A model generated the notes under the pieces. That model searched no databases. It was not told the DNA's origin and saw only the letters and a program-made list of their open reading frames with translations. From Ga0077527 sp021300125 (GTDB lineage Bacteria > Pseudomonadota > Gammaproteobacteria > Burkholderiales > SG8-41), in assembly GCA_046339595.1 (NCBI GenBank), contig JBKDUF010000126.1, positions 1 to 44,448 of the forward strand: 44,448 nt of DNA, in the 5' to 3' direction. This document shows positions 7,125 to 14,571 of the stretch, piece after piece. Every line of letters begins with the position of its first letter. Positions within the stretch are counted from its first letter, which is position 1. The position numbers were made by a program, and so were the translations under genes.

Positions 7125-7597
7125 CGTGGTCTCCTGGAGTCAGAGGGATTGCCGGTTGACGGGGAGCGTGCATATACCGAGGGCGGCCGGTCGCGCTGCA
7201 ACAGCAGCACCTCGTAGGCCTCGCGCCGTTCGCCCTGTTCCATGCCCGGTGAACCGACAGGCATGCCGGGTACTGACAAACCGAGCGCACGTGGACGTTC
7301 GGCGAGCAGGCGGCGGATTTCACGGGCCGGCACATGCCCCTCGACGACGTAGCCCTCGACGATGGCGGTATGGCAGCTCGCAAGTTCATCCGCAATGCCG
7401 TAGCGCCGGCGTACGGCCGCGTAGTTGCGGTCCTGCACCGGCTTCACCCGGAAGCCGTTGGCGCGCAGATGGTCCATCCACGCGCCGCAGCAGCCTCATC
7501 CGGGGTCGTAATGGACTTCGATCTGGACCGCGGTCGCGGCGTGCAGGGGGGCTCCAAAAGCCGCGCAGATCGCAGCCATGAACAGCCTGCGGTTCAT
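7121..7597 (-). CDS. DUF411 metal-binding protein with in-frame TGA at the first Cys of the CGCC motif (candidate selenoprotein)
   Basis: A 158-codon gene for an exported DUF411 protein, a family found in copper and other metal resistance cassettes. From the ATG at 7597 it reads a signal peptide (MNRRLFMAAICAAFGAPLHA), then VQIEVHYDPG, a TGA at 7496-7498 (codon 34), then GCCGAWMDHLRANGF and the rest of the domain (ASCHTAIVEGYVVEGHVP, LGLSVPGMPVGSPGM) without a break. The family motif here is normally PxCGCC, so TGA stands exactly for the first Cys. A ribosome binding site AAAGGA precedes the ATG, four bases after the cupredoxin stop, and the 3' end overlaps the next gene as ATGA. Both halves are intact, which favours recoding as selenocysteine; a TGC-to-TGA nonsense mutation or base error is the alternative. 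A truncated start at the ATG at 7477 would lose the signal and motif. Confidence 0.85.
7460..7486 (-). promoter_or_regulatory. SECIS-like hairpin downstream of the in-frame TGA
   Basis: On the minus strand, nine bases after the TGA, a 12-pair stem forms between GGCGCGTGGATG and CATCTGCGCGCC, with two G-U wobbles and a three-base loop GAC. The loop starts 21 bases after the TGA and begins with G, which fits the general description of bacterial SECIS elements (stem-loop inside the coding region shortly after the UGA, small apical loop with an early G). The same bases encode conserved residues GAWMDHLRA, so part of the symmetry could be coincidental. Confidence 0.45.
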
Positions 7598-7601
7598 GGT
7601 T

Positions 7602-8105
7602 TCATTTTCCTTTGATGCTCAGACGGCCCACCATGCCGGCCTCGAAATGTCCGGGCAGCAGGCAGCCGAAATGGAATTCACCCGCCTTGGTGAACTGCCA
7701 GACGATGGTTTCGGTCTTGCCCGGCGGGACATGGGCCATGTAGGGCTCGTCGTGCTCCATGTTCGGGAACTTTTTCATCAGCTCGGCGTGTTCCTTCAGC
7801 TCCGCCATCGTGCCGAGCACGAATTCGTGCATGGCCTTGCCCGAGTTGCGGACCACGAAGCGCACTGTTTCGCCCTGGCTGACGCTGATCGAGTCCGGCG
7901 TGAAGCGCATCCGGTCGCTCATGTCGACATTGATGGTGCGGGTGGCGCGTTTCGGGTCGCCTTGGCGACCGAAGGTTTTTTCCTCGGTGCTGATTGCCGC
8001 CGGCTTGGCGCCGGCGGGTTTGCGGTGCGCTTCATGGGCATGGGCGGTGAAGCCCGTGGCCGTGGCGAAGATCGCCGCGACCAGTGCTGCGTATTGCGTG
8101 TTCAT
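7602..8105 (-). CDS. Exported cupredoxin
   Basis: A 167-residue protein with a signal peptide (to about residue 23, AHAH) and a His-containing linker, then a plastocyanin-like domain. The type 1 copper ligands are visible as His93 (MHEFVLG), Cys148, His153 and Met158 in GCLLPGHFEAGM, with Cys-x4-His-x4-Met spacing. It probably shuttles electrons or copper in the periplasm, and the adjacent multicopper oxidase gene is the natural partner. The stop lies four bases before the DUF411 start. Similar cupredoxins occur in copper-resistance clusters. Confidence 0.9.
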   Translation of the reverse strand: MNTQYAALVAAIFATATGFTAHAHEAHRKPAGAKPAAISTEEKTFGRQGDPKRATRTINVDMSDRMRFTPDSISVSQGETVRFVVRNSGKAMHEFVLGTMAELKEHAELMKKFPNMEHDEPYMAHVPPGKTETIVWQFTKAGEFHFGCLLPGHFEAGMVGRLSIKGK

Positions 8106-8126
8106 GTGGAGGTTCTCCGGATGGGG

Positions 8127-9518
8127 TCAGTGTTTGTGGCCGGGGGCGGGCTTCACCGCACGCAGCTCGCGTTCGGGGGTTGATGCGGCGCGGGGGCGCT
8201 GCGCAGCTGGCGCGGCGGGAGCGGGCGGCAGTGGGCCGTTCCATTCCCGCGACACGGTGCCGGGCGGATGCTGGAACCAGCCCGGATCCTTGTAGTCGTT
8301 GCGTGCGAGTCCGTCGCGCACCTTGACCACGCTGAACATGCCGCCCATTTCCAGCGGACCGAAGGGGCCGCGTCCGGTCATCATCGGCAGGGTGTTATCC
8401 GGCAGCGGCATTTCCATCTCACCCATGTCGGCCATGCCGCGCTCGCCCATCACCATGTAGTCGGGCACCAGCTTCATGATTTTTTCGGCCACACCGCGAT
8501 GGTCCACGCCGATCATGGTCGGCACGCCGTGGCCCATCGGGTTCATGGTGTGGTGCGACTTGTGGCAGTGGATCGCCCAGTCGCCGGGATAGATCGCATC
8601 GAACTCGAAGGCGCGCATCTGGCCAACCGCGACATCCACCGACACTTCGGGCCAGCGTGCCGACTTCGGCACCCAGCCGCCGTCGGTACCGGTGACTTCG
8701 AAGTCGTAGCCGTGCATGTGTATCGGGTGGTTGGTCATGGTCAGGTTGCCGAAGCGGATGCGCACGCGGTCCCTGGTGCGCACGACGAAGGGATCAATGC
8801 CCGGGAAGGCGCGCGAGTTCCAGCACCACAGGTTGAAGTCGAGCATGGTGTTCACGGTGGGCGTGGCCGCCCCCGGCTTGATGTCGAAGGCGTTGATCAG
8901 GAACACGAAATCGCGGTCTACTTTCATGAAGTTCGGATTTTTCGGGTGCACCACAAAAAAGCCCATCATGCCCATCGCCATCTGCACCATCTCGTCGGCG
9001 TGCGGGTGATACATGAAGGTGCCCGACTTCTTCATCTCGAATTCGTAGACGAAGGTCTTGCCCACCGGGATCTGCGGCTGGGTCAGGCCGCCGACGCCGT
9101 CCATGCCGTTGGGCAGCAGGATGCCGTGCCAGTGGATGGTGGTGTGTTCGGGCAGCTTGTTGGTGACGAAAATCCTGACCTTGTCGCCCTCGACGCATTC
9201 GATGGTCGGCCCTGGCGACTGCCCGTTGTAGCCCCACAGGTGGGCGGTCATGCCCGGGGCGATCTGGCGGCGTACCGGCTCGGCGACCAGGTGGAACTCC
9301 TTCCAGCCGTTGTTCATGCGCCAGGGCAGGGTCCAGCCGTTGATGGTCACCACCGGGTTGTAGGGCCTGCCGCTGGGCGGTGCCAGCGGTCCCTGGGTTT
9401 CGGGTTTGGTCTGCAGCGGCGCCTCGGGCACCGCACCCTGCGCGGCGCGGCTGACCGCCGCGGCGCCGAGCAATGCGGCGCCGGAGGCGGCGCGCAGGAA
9501 CTGACGTCGATTGTTCAT
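8127..9518 (-). CDS. Tat-exported multicopper oxidase (CopA/CueO-like)
   Basis: A 463-residue oxidase expected to convert periplasmic Cu(I) to Cu(II) with reduction of oxygen to water. The ATG at 9518 follows GAGGA and gives a twin-arginine signal (NNRRQFLRAASG). All four copper-binding motifs are present: His129-Trp-His131, His171-Pro-His173, HPIHMH at 264-269, and His317-Cys318-His319 with His323 and Met328 completing the type 1 site. A Met-rich stretch (MADMGEMEMPLP, MMTGRGPFG) follows, as in copper-responsive oxidases, and the tail is Pro/Ala-rich with a final HKH. The gene lies between the cupredoxin and the TolC-like gene in the same operon. Confidence 0.93.
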   Translation of the reverse strand: MNNRRQFLRAASGAALLGAAAVSRAAQGAVPEAPLQTKPETQGPLAPPSGRPYNPVVTINGWTLPWRMNNGWKEFHLVAEPVRRQIAPGMTAHLWGYNGQSPGPTIECVEGDKVRIFVTNKLPEHTTIHWHGILLPNGMDGVGGLTQPQIPVGKTFVYEFEMKKSGTFMYHPHADEMVQMAMGMMGFFVVHPKNPNFMKVDRDFVFLINAFDIKPGAATPTVNTMLDFNLWCWNSRAFPGIDPFVVRTRDRVRIRFGNLTMTNHPIHMHGYDFEVTGTDGGWVPKSARWPEVSVDVAVGQMRAFEFDAIYPGDWAIHCHKSHHTMNPMGHGVPTMIGVDHRGVAEKIMKLVPDYMVMGERGMADMGEMEMPLPDNTLPMMTGRGPFGPLEMGGMFSVVKVRDGLARNDYKDPGWFQHPPGTVSREWNGPLPPAPAAPAAQRPRAASTPERELRAVKPAPGHKH

Positions 9519-9528
9519 GATGATGTCC

Positions 9529-10950
9529 TCAATGTCCGGGCCGGGCCGCCACGGCGGCCGGCGCATGGGGTACGGCCGCGGGGGCGATGGTGCCCGGGGA
9601 GCGGCCGGTGATGGCGAACTGCAGGCTGGCGTCGGCGAGCCAGAACTCGCGCTGGGCGTTGATGGCGTCCACCACGGCGCCGACCTGCTGACGTGATTCC
9701 GCGAGCAGCTCGAACACGCTCATCAGCATGCCGTTGTAGCGCAGCAGGGTTTCCTCGCTGATGCGGGCGCGCAGCGGCACCACTTCGTCGCGGTAGTGGC
9801 GGGCGAGGTCGTACTGCGTGCGCCAGGCTTGCCAGGCCTCGCGTACTTCCGAGCGCGCCCGTACCGCGAGGTCGGCGGCACGGTTCACCGCCTGCCGGTG
9901 CAGGTGTTCGGCACGGGCGATGCGGGCGGAGCCGGAATCGAAGACGGGTATGCGCAGCTCGACTTCCCATCCGGTCTGGCGCGGTTCGCCGCTTTCGCTG
10001 TTGCGCATGTACTTGCCCTCGAGCACGCTGAACCAGCCGGTTGCGCGGGTGAGTCCGAGTTTGCGCGCCAGCGATTCCGACTCGCGCACCGCCGCCTGCA
10101 GGTCAAGGCGCTGCTGCATGGCGAGACGCTCGATATCGGTGATCTCGCGCAGCTGCGGCGGCAGCTCTTTGGGCAAATCCGGCAGGCGCTCGGGCAGGCG
10201 GAAGGTGATAGCTTCACCCCACAGGCCGAGCAGCCGGGTCAGCGCCTCGCGCTCGGTCGCGGCGGTCTGGCGCGCGCGTGCGAGCTGCGCGGTGGCTTCG
10301 GCGTAGAACGCCTGTTCGCGTGCACGGTCGAGCGCACTGAAATTGCCGACACCGGCCATGCGCCGCGCCAGCTCCGCTGCGGCCTCGGCCGCTGTCCTGA
10401 CCTGCTCGGCGTAGGCAGCGGCCTGCTGTGCGGCCACCGCGCGCACCCAGGCGCGGCGGGTGTCTGCCGCCACCTGCAGGATTTCGGCTGCCACCCGGTT
10501 TTGCGCGGCGGCGAAACGCCCGCGCTCGATCTCGGTGCGCAGCGGCATCGTCAGCAGGCCCATCAGGTCGAACAGGAAGGCACGCTCATATTCGATGATG
10601 TCGGCACGGTGCAGCCGGCCGAAGGAAAAGCCGGGATTGACCAGCCGTCCGGCCTGCACCAGATCGGCTTCGGCGATGCCGAGTTCGGCGTACCGTGCCT
10701 GCAGCCCGTGGTTATTGAGCAGGGCGATACGCACCGCGGTATCGGCCGACAGCGGCTGCGCCAGCAAGCGGTTGACTTCACCCGCGGCGCGCTCGGCTTC
10801 GGTTTCGCTGCGGATCCACGGCGCCGGCTGCTGCAGTCCGCGGCTCTGCAGCGATGCGTTGACTGCGGTGGTGCCGCCGTCGCCGGAAAATGTCGCGCAG
10901 CCACCGAGCAGGGCCAGCGCCAGCAACCCCATCAATGACCGGGCGTTCAT
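9529..10950 (-). CDS. TolC-family outer-membrane lipoprotein
   Basis: A 473-residue outer-membrane efflux protein with a lipoprotein signal (LLGGC). It shows the two repeated helical halves rich in Ala, Arg and Glu typical of TolC/NodT proteins, with long coiled-coil stretches (for example residues about 150-225 and 370-440). Such channels normally join an inner-membrane pump and a periplasmic adaptor, but neither is encoded in this window; instead it is linked to a multicopper oxidase and copper carriers. The stop lies 10 bases before the oxidase start. The start codon overlaps the preceding small gene as ATGA. Confidence 0.9.
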   Translation of the reverse strand: MNARSLMGLLALALLGGCATFSGDGGTTAVNASLQSRGLQQPAPWIRSETEAERAAGEVNRLLAQPLSADTAVRIALLNNHGLQARYAELGIAEADLVQAGRLVNPGFSFGRLHRADIIEYERAFLFDLMGLLTMPLRTEIERGRFAAAQNRVAAEILQVAADTRRAWVRAVAAQQAAAYAEQVRTAAEAAAELARRMAGVGNFSALDRAREQAFYAEATAQLARARQTAATEREALTRLLGLWGEAITFRLPERLPDLPKELPPQLREITDIERLAMQQRLDLQAAVRESESLARKLGLTRATGWFSVLEGKYMRNSESGEPRQTGWEVELRIPVFDSGSARIARAEHLHRQAVNRAADLAVRARSEVREAWQAWRTQYDLARHYRDEVVPLRARISEETLLRYNGMLMSVFELLAESRQQVGAVVDAINAQREFWLADASLQFAITGRSPGTIAPAAVPHAPAAVAARPGH

Positions 10951-11285
10951 CGCCGCCCCCCGTGATGATGATGCGGCGTCACCGCCTGCGGTTTGACTGT
11001 GCTGCCAGGCGCGGCGGTCGGCGGCGTCGCGGCTGCTGCGCCGCCGAACATGCCGAGATGACCACCGATGCGTGCGACTTCCTCGTTGGCGCCGCGCCAG
11101 GGCGAAGGCGCCTCGTCACGAAAAGGCCGGTAGCCTTCAAAGGCCGAGCGGTAGGCCGGCGCCGGCGCGGCGGCCGACGCATCGGCCGGGTGCGCGCGAG
11201 GCAGCGACGGCTGCGCAACCGCGTAAGTGCTGCACATGGCGGCGAGCGCGAATGCGGCGCCGCGATAAGGTCTTGAATCCATCAT
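10947..11285 (-). CDS. Small conserved exported protein of copper clusters
   Basis: A 112-residue protein with a signal peptide (ending AVAQ at about residue 25), a Pro/Ala-rich middle and the motif YRSAFEGYRPFRDEAPSPWRGANEEVARIGG. It closes with a His-run (HHHHGGRR) that could bind metal. I recognise the central motif (S-W-R-x-A-N-x2-V-x-R-I-G-G type) from small proteins encoded next to TolC and copper-oxidase genes in betaproteobacteria, but no function is known. Two start codons in tandem (11285 and 11282) follow GGGGAT. It is translationally coupled to the TolC gene through an ATGA overlap. Confidence 0.75.
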   Translation of the reverse strand: MMDSRPYRGAAFALAAMCSTYAVAQPSLPRAHPADASAAAPAPAYRSAFEGYRPFRDEAPSPWRGANEEVARIGGHLGMFGGAAAATPPTAAPGSTVKPQAVTPHHHHGGRR

Positions 11286-11388
11286 CGATCCCCGTGAGTG
11301 ATGCGGGCCTTGCGCGCGGCGCAAGCCGGGCGCGACCCAGGGCCGGCGTCACGCGAATGCGCAAAGCCGGATCTGATTGCGTCGGGGA

Positions 11389-11751
11389 TCAGGCCCGTGG
11401 CGGGCGCTGGGGCAGGTCGGGGATGAACAGCGTCGCGAGCAGGGAAACCCGCGGCAGTAAAACCCCGGGTGCTTCCGGGGTGGCCGGCGCCGCCAGGGGC
11501 GGGGTGCCGGTGTAGACGTGATGGCAGCAGGTATGTCCGGTCCCCGCGCCGCCTTCTTGTCCGGGCCCCTGCGGATCCGGCGTGGTGTGCATGTGATGGC
11601 CGCCGCTGTCAGGGGCATGCGCGTGCACGGCCCCGGCGTACGCCGGCACGTGGCCCTCGGCACAGGGGGTTGTCGGGGCGAAAGCGGCCAGACCCTGCAA
11701 GGGCAGGCTGATCAGGAGCAGCAAGCTGAAAATGCGGCGCAATGCGTACAT
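11389..11751 (-). CDS. CopL-like small exported His/Cys protein
   Basis: A 120-residue protein with a signal peptide (LLLLISLPLQGLAA), several His clusters (GGHHMH, GHTCCHH) and a C-terminal FIPDLPQRPPRA motif. The overall plan, a leader with metal-binding His/Cys in the middle and a PDxxxRPPR end, matches the small CopL/DUF2946-type proteins at the head of copper operons. It is the first gene of the minus-strand copper block, and the divergent spacer 11752-11930 should hold the copper-responsive promoter, although I cannot recognise an operator there. Function unproven; metal binding is likely from composition. Confidence 0.65.
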   Translation of the reverse strand: MYALRRIFSLLLLISLPLQGLAAFAPTTPCAEGHVPAYAGAVHAHAPDSGGHHMHTTPDPQGPGQEGGAGTGHTCCHHVYTGTPPLAAPATPEAPGVLLPRVSLLATLFIPDLPQRPPRA

Positions 11752-11930
11752 GACTGGAGTTTAGGAGACCCGGCCAACCGGTGCAATCCCGACCGTAGTG
11801 ACCGCAGCGGTGCGCCAATGTTGCCGCGGGTACGGCTGGTTAAGCCACCGCCAGTGGCCTGCGTTATGCTCCCGGTTCGGCAGGCAAAGCCGCATCTTTT
11901 TGGCTACAAAAACCTGATTCTGGAGGATCA

Positions 11931-12890
11931 ATGACGCGCACACTCAGCCTGTTAGGAGCCGCGCTGCTGGCGGTGATTGCAACGGTGGCTCAAGCGCAGG
12001 AGAAGTACCCGGTAAAACCGATCCGTATGATTGTCGGCTACGCGCCCGGCGGCGGCAGCGACATCATGGGCCGCTTGATTGCGCCGCAGATCGCCGAGGC
12101 GCTGGGCCAGCAGGTGATCGTCGAGAACCGCGCCGGCCAGGCGCAGAACATTGCCGCCGAGTTCATCGTGCGCCAGCCCTCCGACGGCTACACGCTGTTC
12201 CTCAGTTCGGCCGCGCTGGGCGTCAATGCCACGCTGTATCCGAAGCTCAACTACGACCCGGTCAAGGATTTCATCCCGGTGGCGGTGTTCGCCTCCAGTG
12301 CCAACCTGCTGCTGACCCATCCCTCGGTGCCGGCGAGGAACGTCAAGGAGTTCATCACCGTGGTGCGAAAGAATCCCGGCAAGATGAACTACTCGTCATC
12401 CGGCAGCGGCAGTACCCAGCACCTGTCGGGTGAAATGCTGAAGCTCTTCATCAAGGGCGACTTCACGCATATCCCCTACAAGGGCACCGGCCCCTCGCTG
12501 ACCGCGCTGGCCAGCGGTGAGGTCGAGTTTTCGTTCAGCAACATTCCCGCCGCGCAGCCGCTGATCAACCGCTTCCGCGTGCTCGGCATCACCAGCGAAA
12601 AGCGCTCGACGCTGATGCCGGAGGTGCCGACCATGATTGAAGGCGGGCTGCCCGGCTTTGTGACGCAGACCTGGTACGGCGTGCTGGTCACCCGCGGCAC
12701 GCCGCAGCCCATCGTCGACACCCTGAACCGGGTGATCGTCAATGCGGTGAGGCGCGAGGACTTCCGCAACCGCATCCTGCAGATGGGTTCCGACCCCATC
12801 GCCGAGTCGCCGGAGTATTTCCGCAAGATGCTGGCCGACGAGATTGAACGGTGGGGCAAGGTGGTAAGAGCTTCGGGGATCAAGCCCTGA
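11931..12890 (+). CDS. Bug-family (TctC-like) periplasmic substrate-binding protein
   Basis: A 319-residue exported solute receptor. The signal peptide ends ATVAQAQ, then the family hallmarks follow: YPVKPIRMIVGYAPGGGSD, the LGQQVIVENRAG segment, PSDGYTLF, HIPYKGTGPS and PGFVTQTWYG. Bug proteins bind organic acids such as carboxylates and aromatic acids for tripartite tricarboxylate (TctAB) transporters or signalling. The substrate cannot be read from sequence, and no TctA/TctB genes lie nearby. A good ribosome binding site (GGAGG) precedes the ATG. It is divergent from the copper block and apparently monocistronic. The 272 bases that follow hold no convincing gene. Confidence 0.92.
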   Translation: MTRTLSLLGAALLAVIATVAQAQEKYPVKPIRMIVGYAPGGGSDIMGRLIAPQIAEALGQQVIVENRAGQAQNIAAEFIVRQPSDGYTLFLSSAALGVNATLYPKLNYDPVKDFIPVAVFASSANLLLTHPSVPARNVKEFITVVRKNPGKMNYSSSGSGSTQHLSGEMLKLFIKGDFTHIPYKGTGPSLTALASGEVEFSFSNIPAAQPLINRFRVLGITSEKRSTLMPEVPTMIEGGLPGFVTQTWYGVLVTRGTPQPIVDTLNRVIVNAVRREDFRNRILQMGSDPIAESPEYFRKMLADEIERWGKVVRASGIKP

Positions 12891-13162
12891 TGTTTGATTT
12901 TGGCGAAGGGAGGCAGGGTATCGGCGGTCCCGCTCCTTGCATAAAAAATTTCTGTTTTCAAGGGGCTTGCATGCCACGCCTTGGGTGACGTTATGACTTT
13001 TCGAAATGAATTTGAGATGGAGTTCGATCGCTGTTTTTATGCTGTTGCTGACTCTCATGGTCATCGAATAGCAGCATGTTCCTTCCGGGCCGGCTGCGGC
13101 AGTGACGCGCGGTGTTCATCAATCAGCAGGTCTTCCAGCGTCTGTTTCCTGAAAGGAAAAAA

Positions 13163-13756
13163 ATGATTTGGCTGATACTTGGGTTACTGGTGTTCCTGGG
13201 CGTGCATTCGGTGCGCATCGTGGCCGACCCCTGGCGCACCCGCATGATCGCGCGCATCGGACTGAATCACTGGAAGGGACTGTATTCGCTGGCGTCTCTG
13301 GCAGGCTTCGTATTGCTGGTCATCGGCTACGGCGAGGCACGACGACTCGGACTGCCGCTCTACGACCCGCCACCGTTCACACGCCACATTGCCGCGCTGC
13401 TGATGCTGCCATCCATGGTGCTGTTGGTTGCGACCTATGTGTCACGCAATCATTTCAAGGCGCGTTTCGGCCATCCGATGCTGCTGGCCGTGAAGTTATG
13501 GGCATTGGCCCACCTGCTGTCAAACGGCCGCGCTGCCGAAGTCATCCTGTTCGGGGCTTTTCTCGCCTGGGCGGTCGCCGATTTCATTGCCGCTCGGCGG
13601 CGTGACCGTGCGGCGGGCACGGTGTATCCGCCCGGCGAGGGCGTGCGCACCGTGATCGTGCTCATCGCGGGCACCGCGCTGTGGGTGGTGTTCGCTGCCG
13701 TGCTGCACCAGTGGCTGATCGGCGTGGCGCCTTTCATGCGCAGCCCGGCAGTATAA
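13163..13756 (+). CDS. NnrU family membrane protein
   Basis: A 197-residue protein with about five to six transmembrane helices and the NnrU signature near the start (LVFLGVHSVRI) and LNHWKGLYSLASLAGFVLLVIGYGEAR. NnrU was named from denitrification gene neighbourhoods, and the family is related to NnrU/NnuR-type membrane proteins of unknown biochemical role. The ATG at 13163 is chosen because GAAAGGAAAA precedes it; an upstream ATG at 13112 would add 17 polar residues before the first helix. The TAA stop is embedded in an AT-rich repeat element (13755-13773). Other denitrification genes are not in the window. Confidence 0.88.
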   Translation: MIWLILGLLVFLGVHSVRIVADPWRTRMIARIGLNHWKGLYSLASLAGFVLLVIGYGEARRLGLPLYDPPPFTRHIAALLMLPSMVLLVATYVSRNHFKARFGHPMLLAVKLWALAHLLSNGRAAEVILFGAFLAWAVADFIAARRRDRAAGTVYPPGEGVRTVIVLIAGTALWVVFAAVLHQWLIGVAPFMRSPAV

Positions 13757-13773
13757 AATATCAATAAAAACAA
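13755..13773 (+). repeat. AT-rich dispersed element, copy A
   Basis: AAAATATCAATAAAAACAA occurs here and, identically over 19 bases, at 25154-25172. Both copies sit directly after a gene's stop codon on the sense strand, here overlapping the NnrU stop. The continuation (ACAGTTAGGATTTC) resembles the tails of other copies. In GC-rich DNA a 19-base identical AT-rich string is unlikely by chance. Confidence 0.7.
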
Positions 13774-13888
13774 ACAGTTAGGATTTCACACCAAGTGCGG
13801 GCCCAGCCTTGGTGCCGCTGGCGCATTGCGCTGATTGCGAAGTAGTGCGCTGACCGGGCTGCAACGGTCGTTGCACAATCGGTCCGCC

Positions 13889-14551
13889 ATGTCCCGCATG
13901 ATCAATCCCCTCGAACGCCTGGTCGAATTCGCCGCACGCCTGCCGTGGTGGAGTGGCCTGATCGCCGCTGCGGGTTCGTGGGCAATGCTGCAGGTGCTGA
14001 CGCTCAATGCGGCGCCGTTGCCGCGCGACGGCGTGGCGCTGCCCGCAGTGCGCGGGCTGGCGCTGGCGGCGCAGGTGTTGCTGCCCGCCGCCTTTCTCAC
14101 GCTCTCGGCGTGGTCGGCCTGGCTCGGATACCGTCACCAGCGCAATTACGCCGAGGTGGCGGCGGAGCAGGGCGGCTCGGTGCTGCAGAAACTCTCCGGC
14201 CGCGAATTCGAAAACCTGGTGGCGGAATTTTTCCGGCGCAAGAGTTTTGCCGTCGAGCAGCGCGCTGCGCGCATGCCCGAAGCTGGTGTTGATCTCGTCG
14301 CAAGCATCGGCGAGGACCGCTATCTGGTGCAATGCAAGCACTGGCGCGTACAGCGCGTCGGGGTCGCCGTGGTGCGCGAACTGTGTGCGGTGGCTGCGGC
14401 CGAGGGCACAGCCGGCGTGTTCGTGGTGACTTCGGGCAGTTTTACCGTAGAGGCGCGCCGTCACGTCGAGCGTAATCGCATCACCATCGAGCGCATCACC
14501 GGCGAGCAGCTGCGCTTGATGATCCGCGGTCTCGACCCGGTCGCGGCCTGA
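13889..14551 (+). CDS. Membrane-anchored Mrr-type restriction endonuclease-like protein
   Basis: A 220-residue protein with two N-terminal transmembrane helices (about residues 22-42 and 58-82) followed by a cytoplasmic Mrr-like nuclease domain. The domain begins LSGREFENLVAEFFRRKSF and carries GVDLVASIGEDRYLVQCKHW, which gives the E...D...QxK arrangement of the PD-(D/E)xK nuclease fold. The C-terminal FVVTSGSFTVEARRHVE also fits. Such proteins are common single genes; a role in cleaving foreign or modified DNA is suggested by family but not shown. The ATG at 13889 is preferred over upstream TTG; the ATG at 13898 is also possible. No methylase partner is nearby. Confidence 0.8.
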   Translation: MSRMINPLERLVEFAARLPWWSGLIAAAGSWAMLQVLTLNAAPLPRDGVALPAVRGLALAAQVLLPAAFLTLSAWSAWLGYRHQRNYAEVAAEQGGSVLQKLSGREFENLVAEFFRRKSFAVEQRAARMPEAGVDLVASIGEDRYLVQCKHWRVQRVGVAVVRELCAVAAAEGTAGVFVVTSGSFTVEARRHVERNRITIERITGEQLRLMIRGLDPVAA

Positions 14552-14571
14552 AGGTCGCGCTCCCACCCGTT

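Noticed and set aside
7121..7477. DUF411 as a short gene starting at the ATG at 7477
   Set aside because: That start would drop the signal peptide and the Cys motif, and has no ribosome binding site, whereas the upstream part in the same frame is intact up to the TGA.
8268..9611. Long plus-strand open frame opposite the multicopper oxidase gene
   Set aside because: It is a GC-rich shadow of the oxidase, rich in His, Arg and Val with no domain, while the minus strand carries all copper motifs.
12891..13162. Possible small gene (12981-13166) between Bug and NnrU
   Set aside because: The 61-residue product has no recognisable motif or convincing ribosome binding site and runs into the NnrU start; treated as intergenic.
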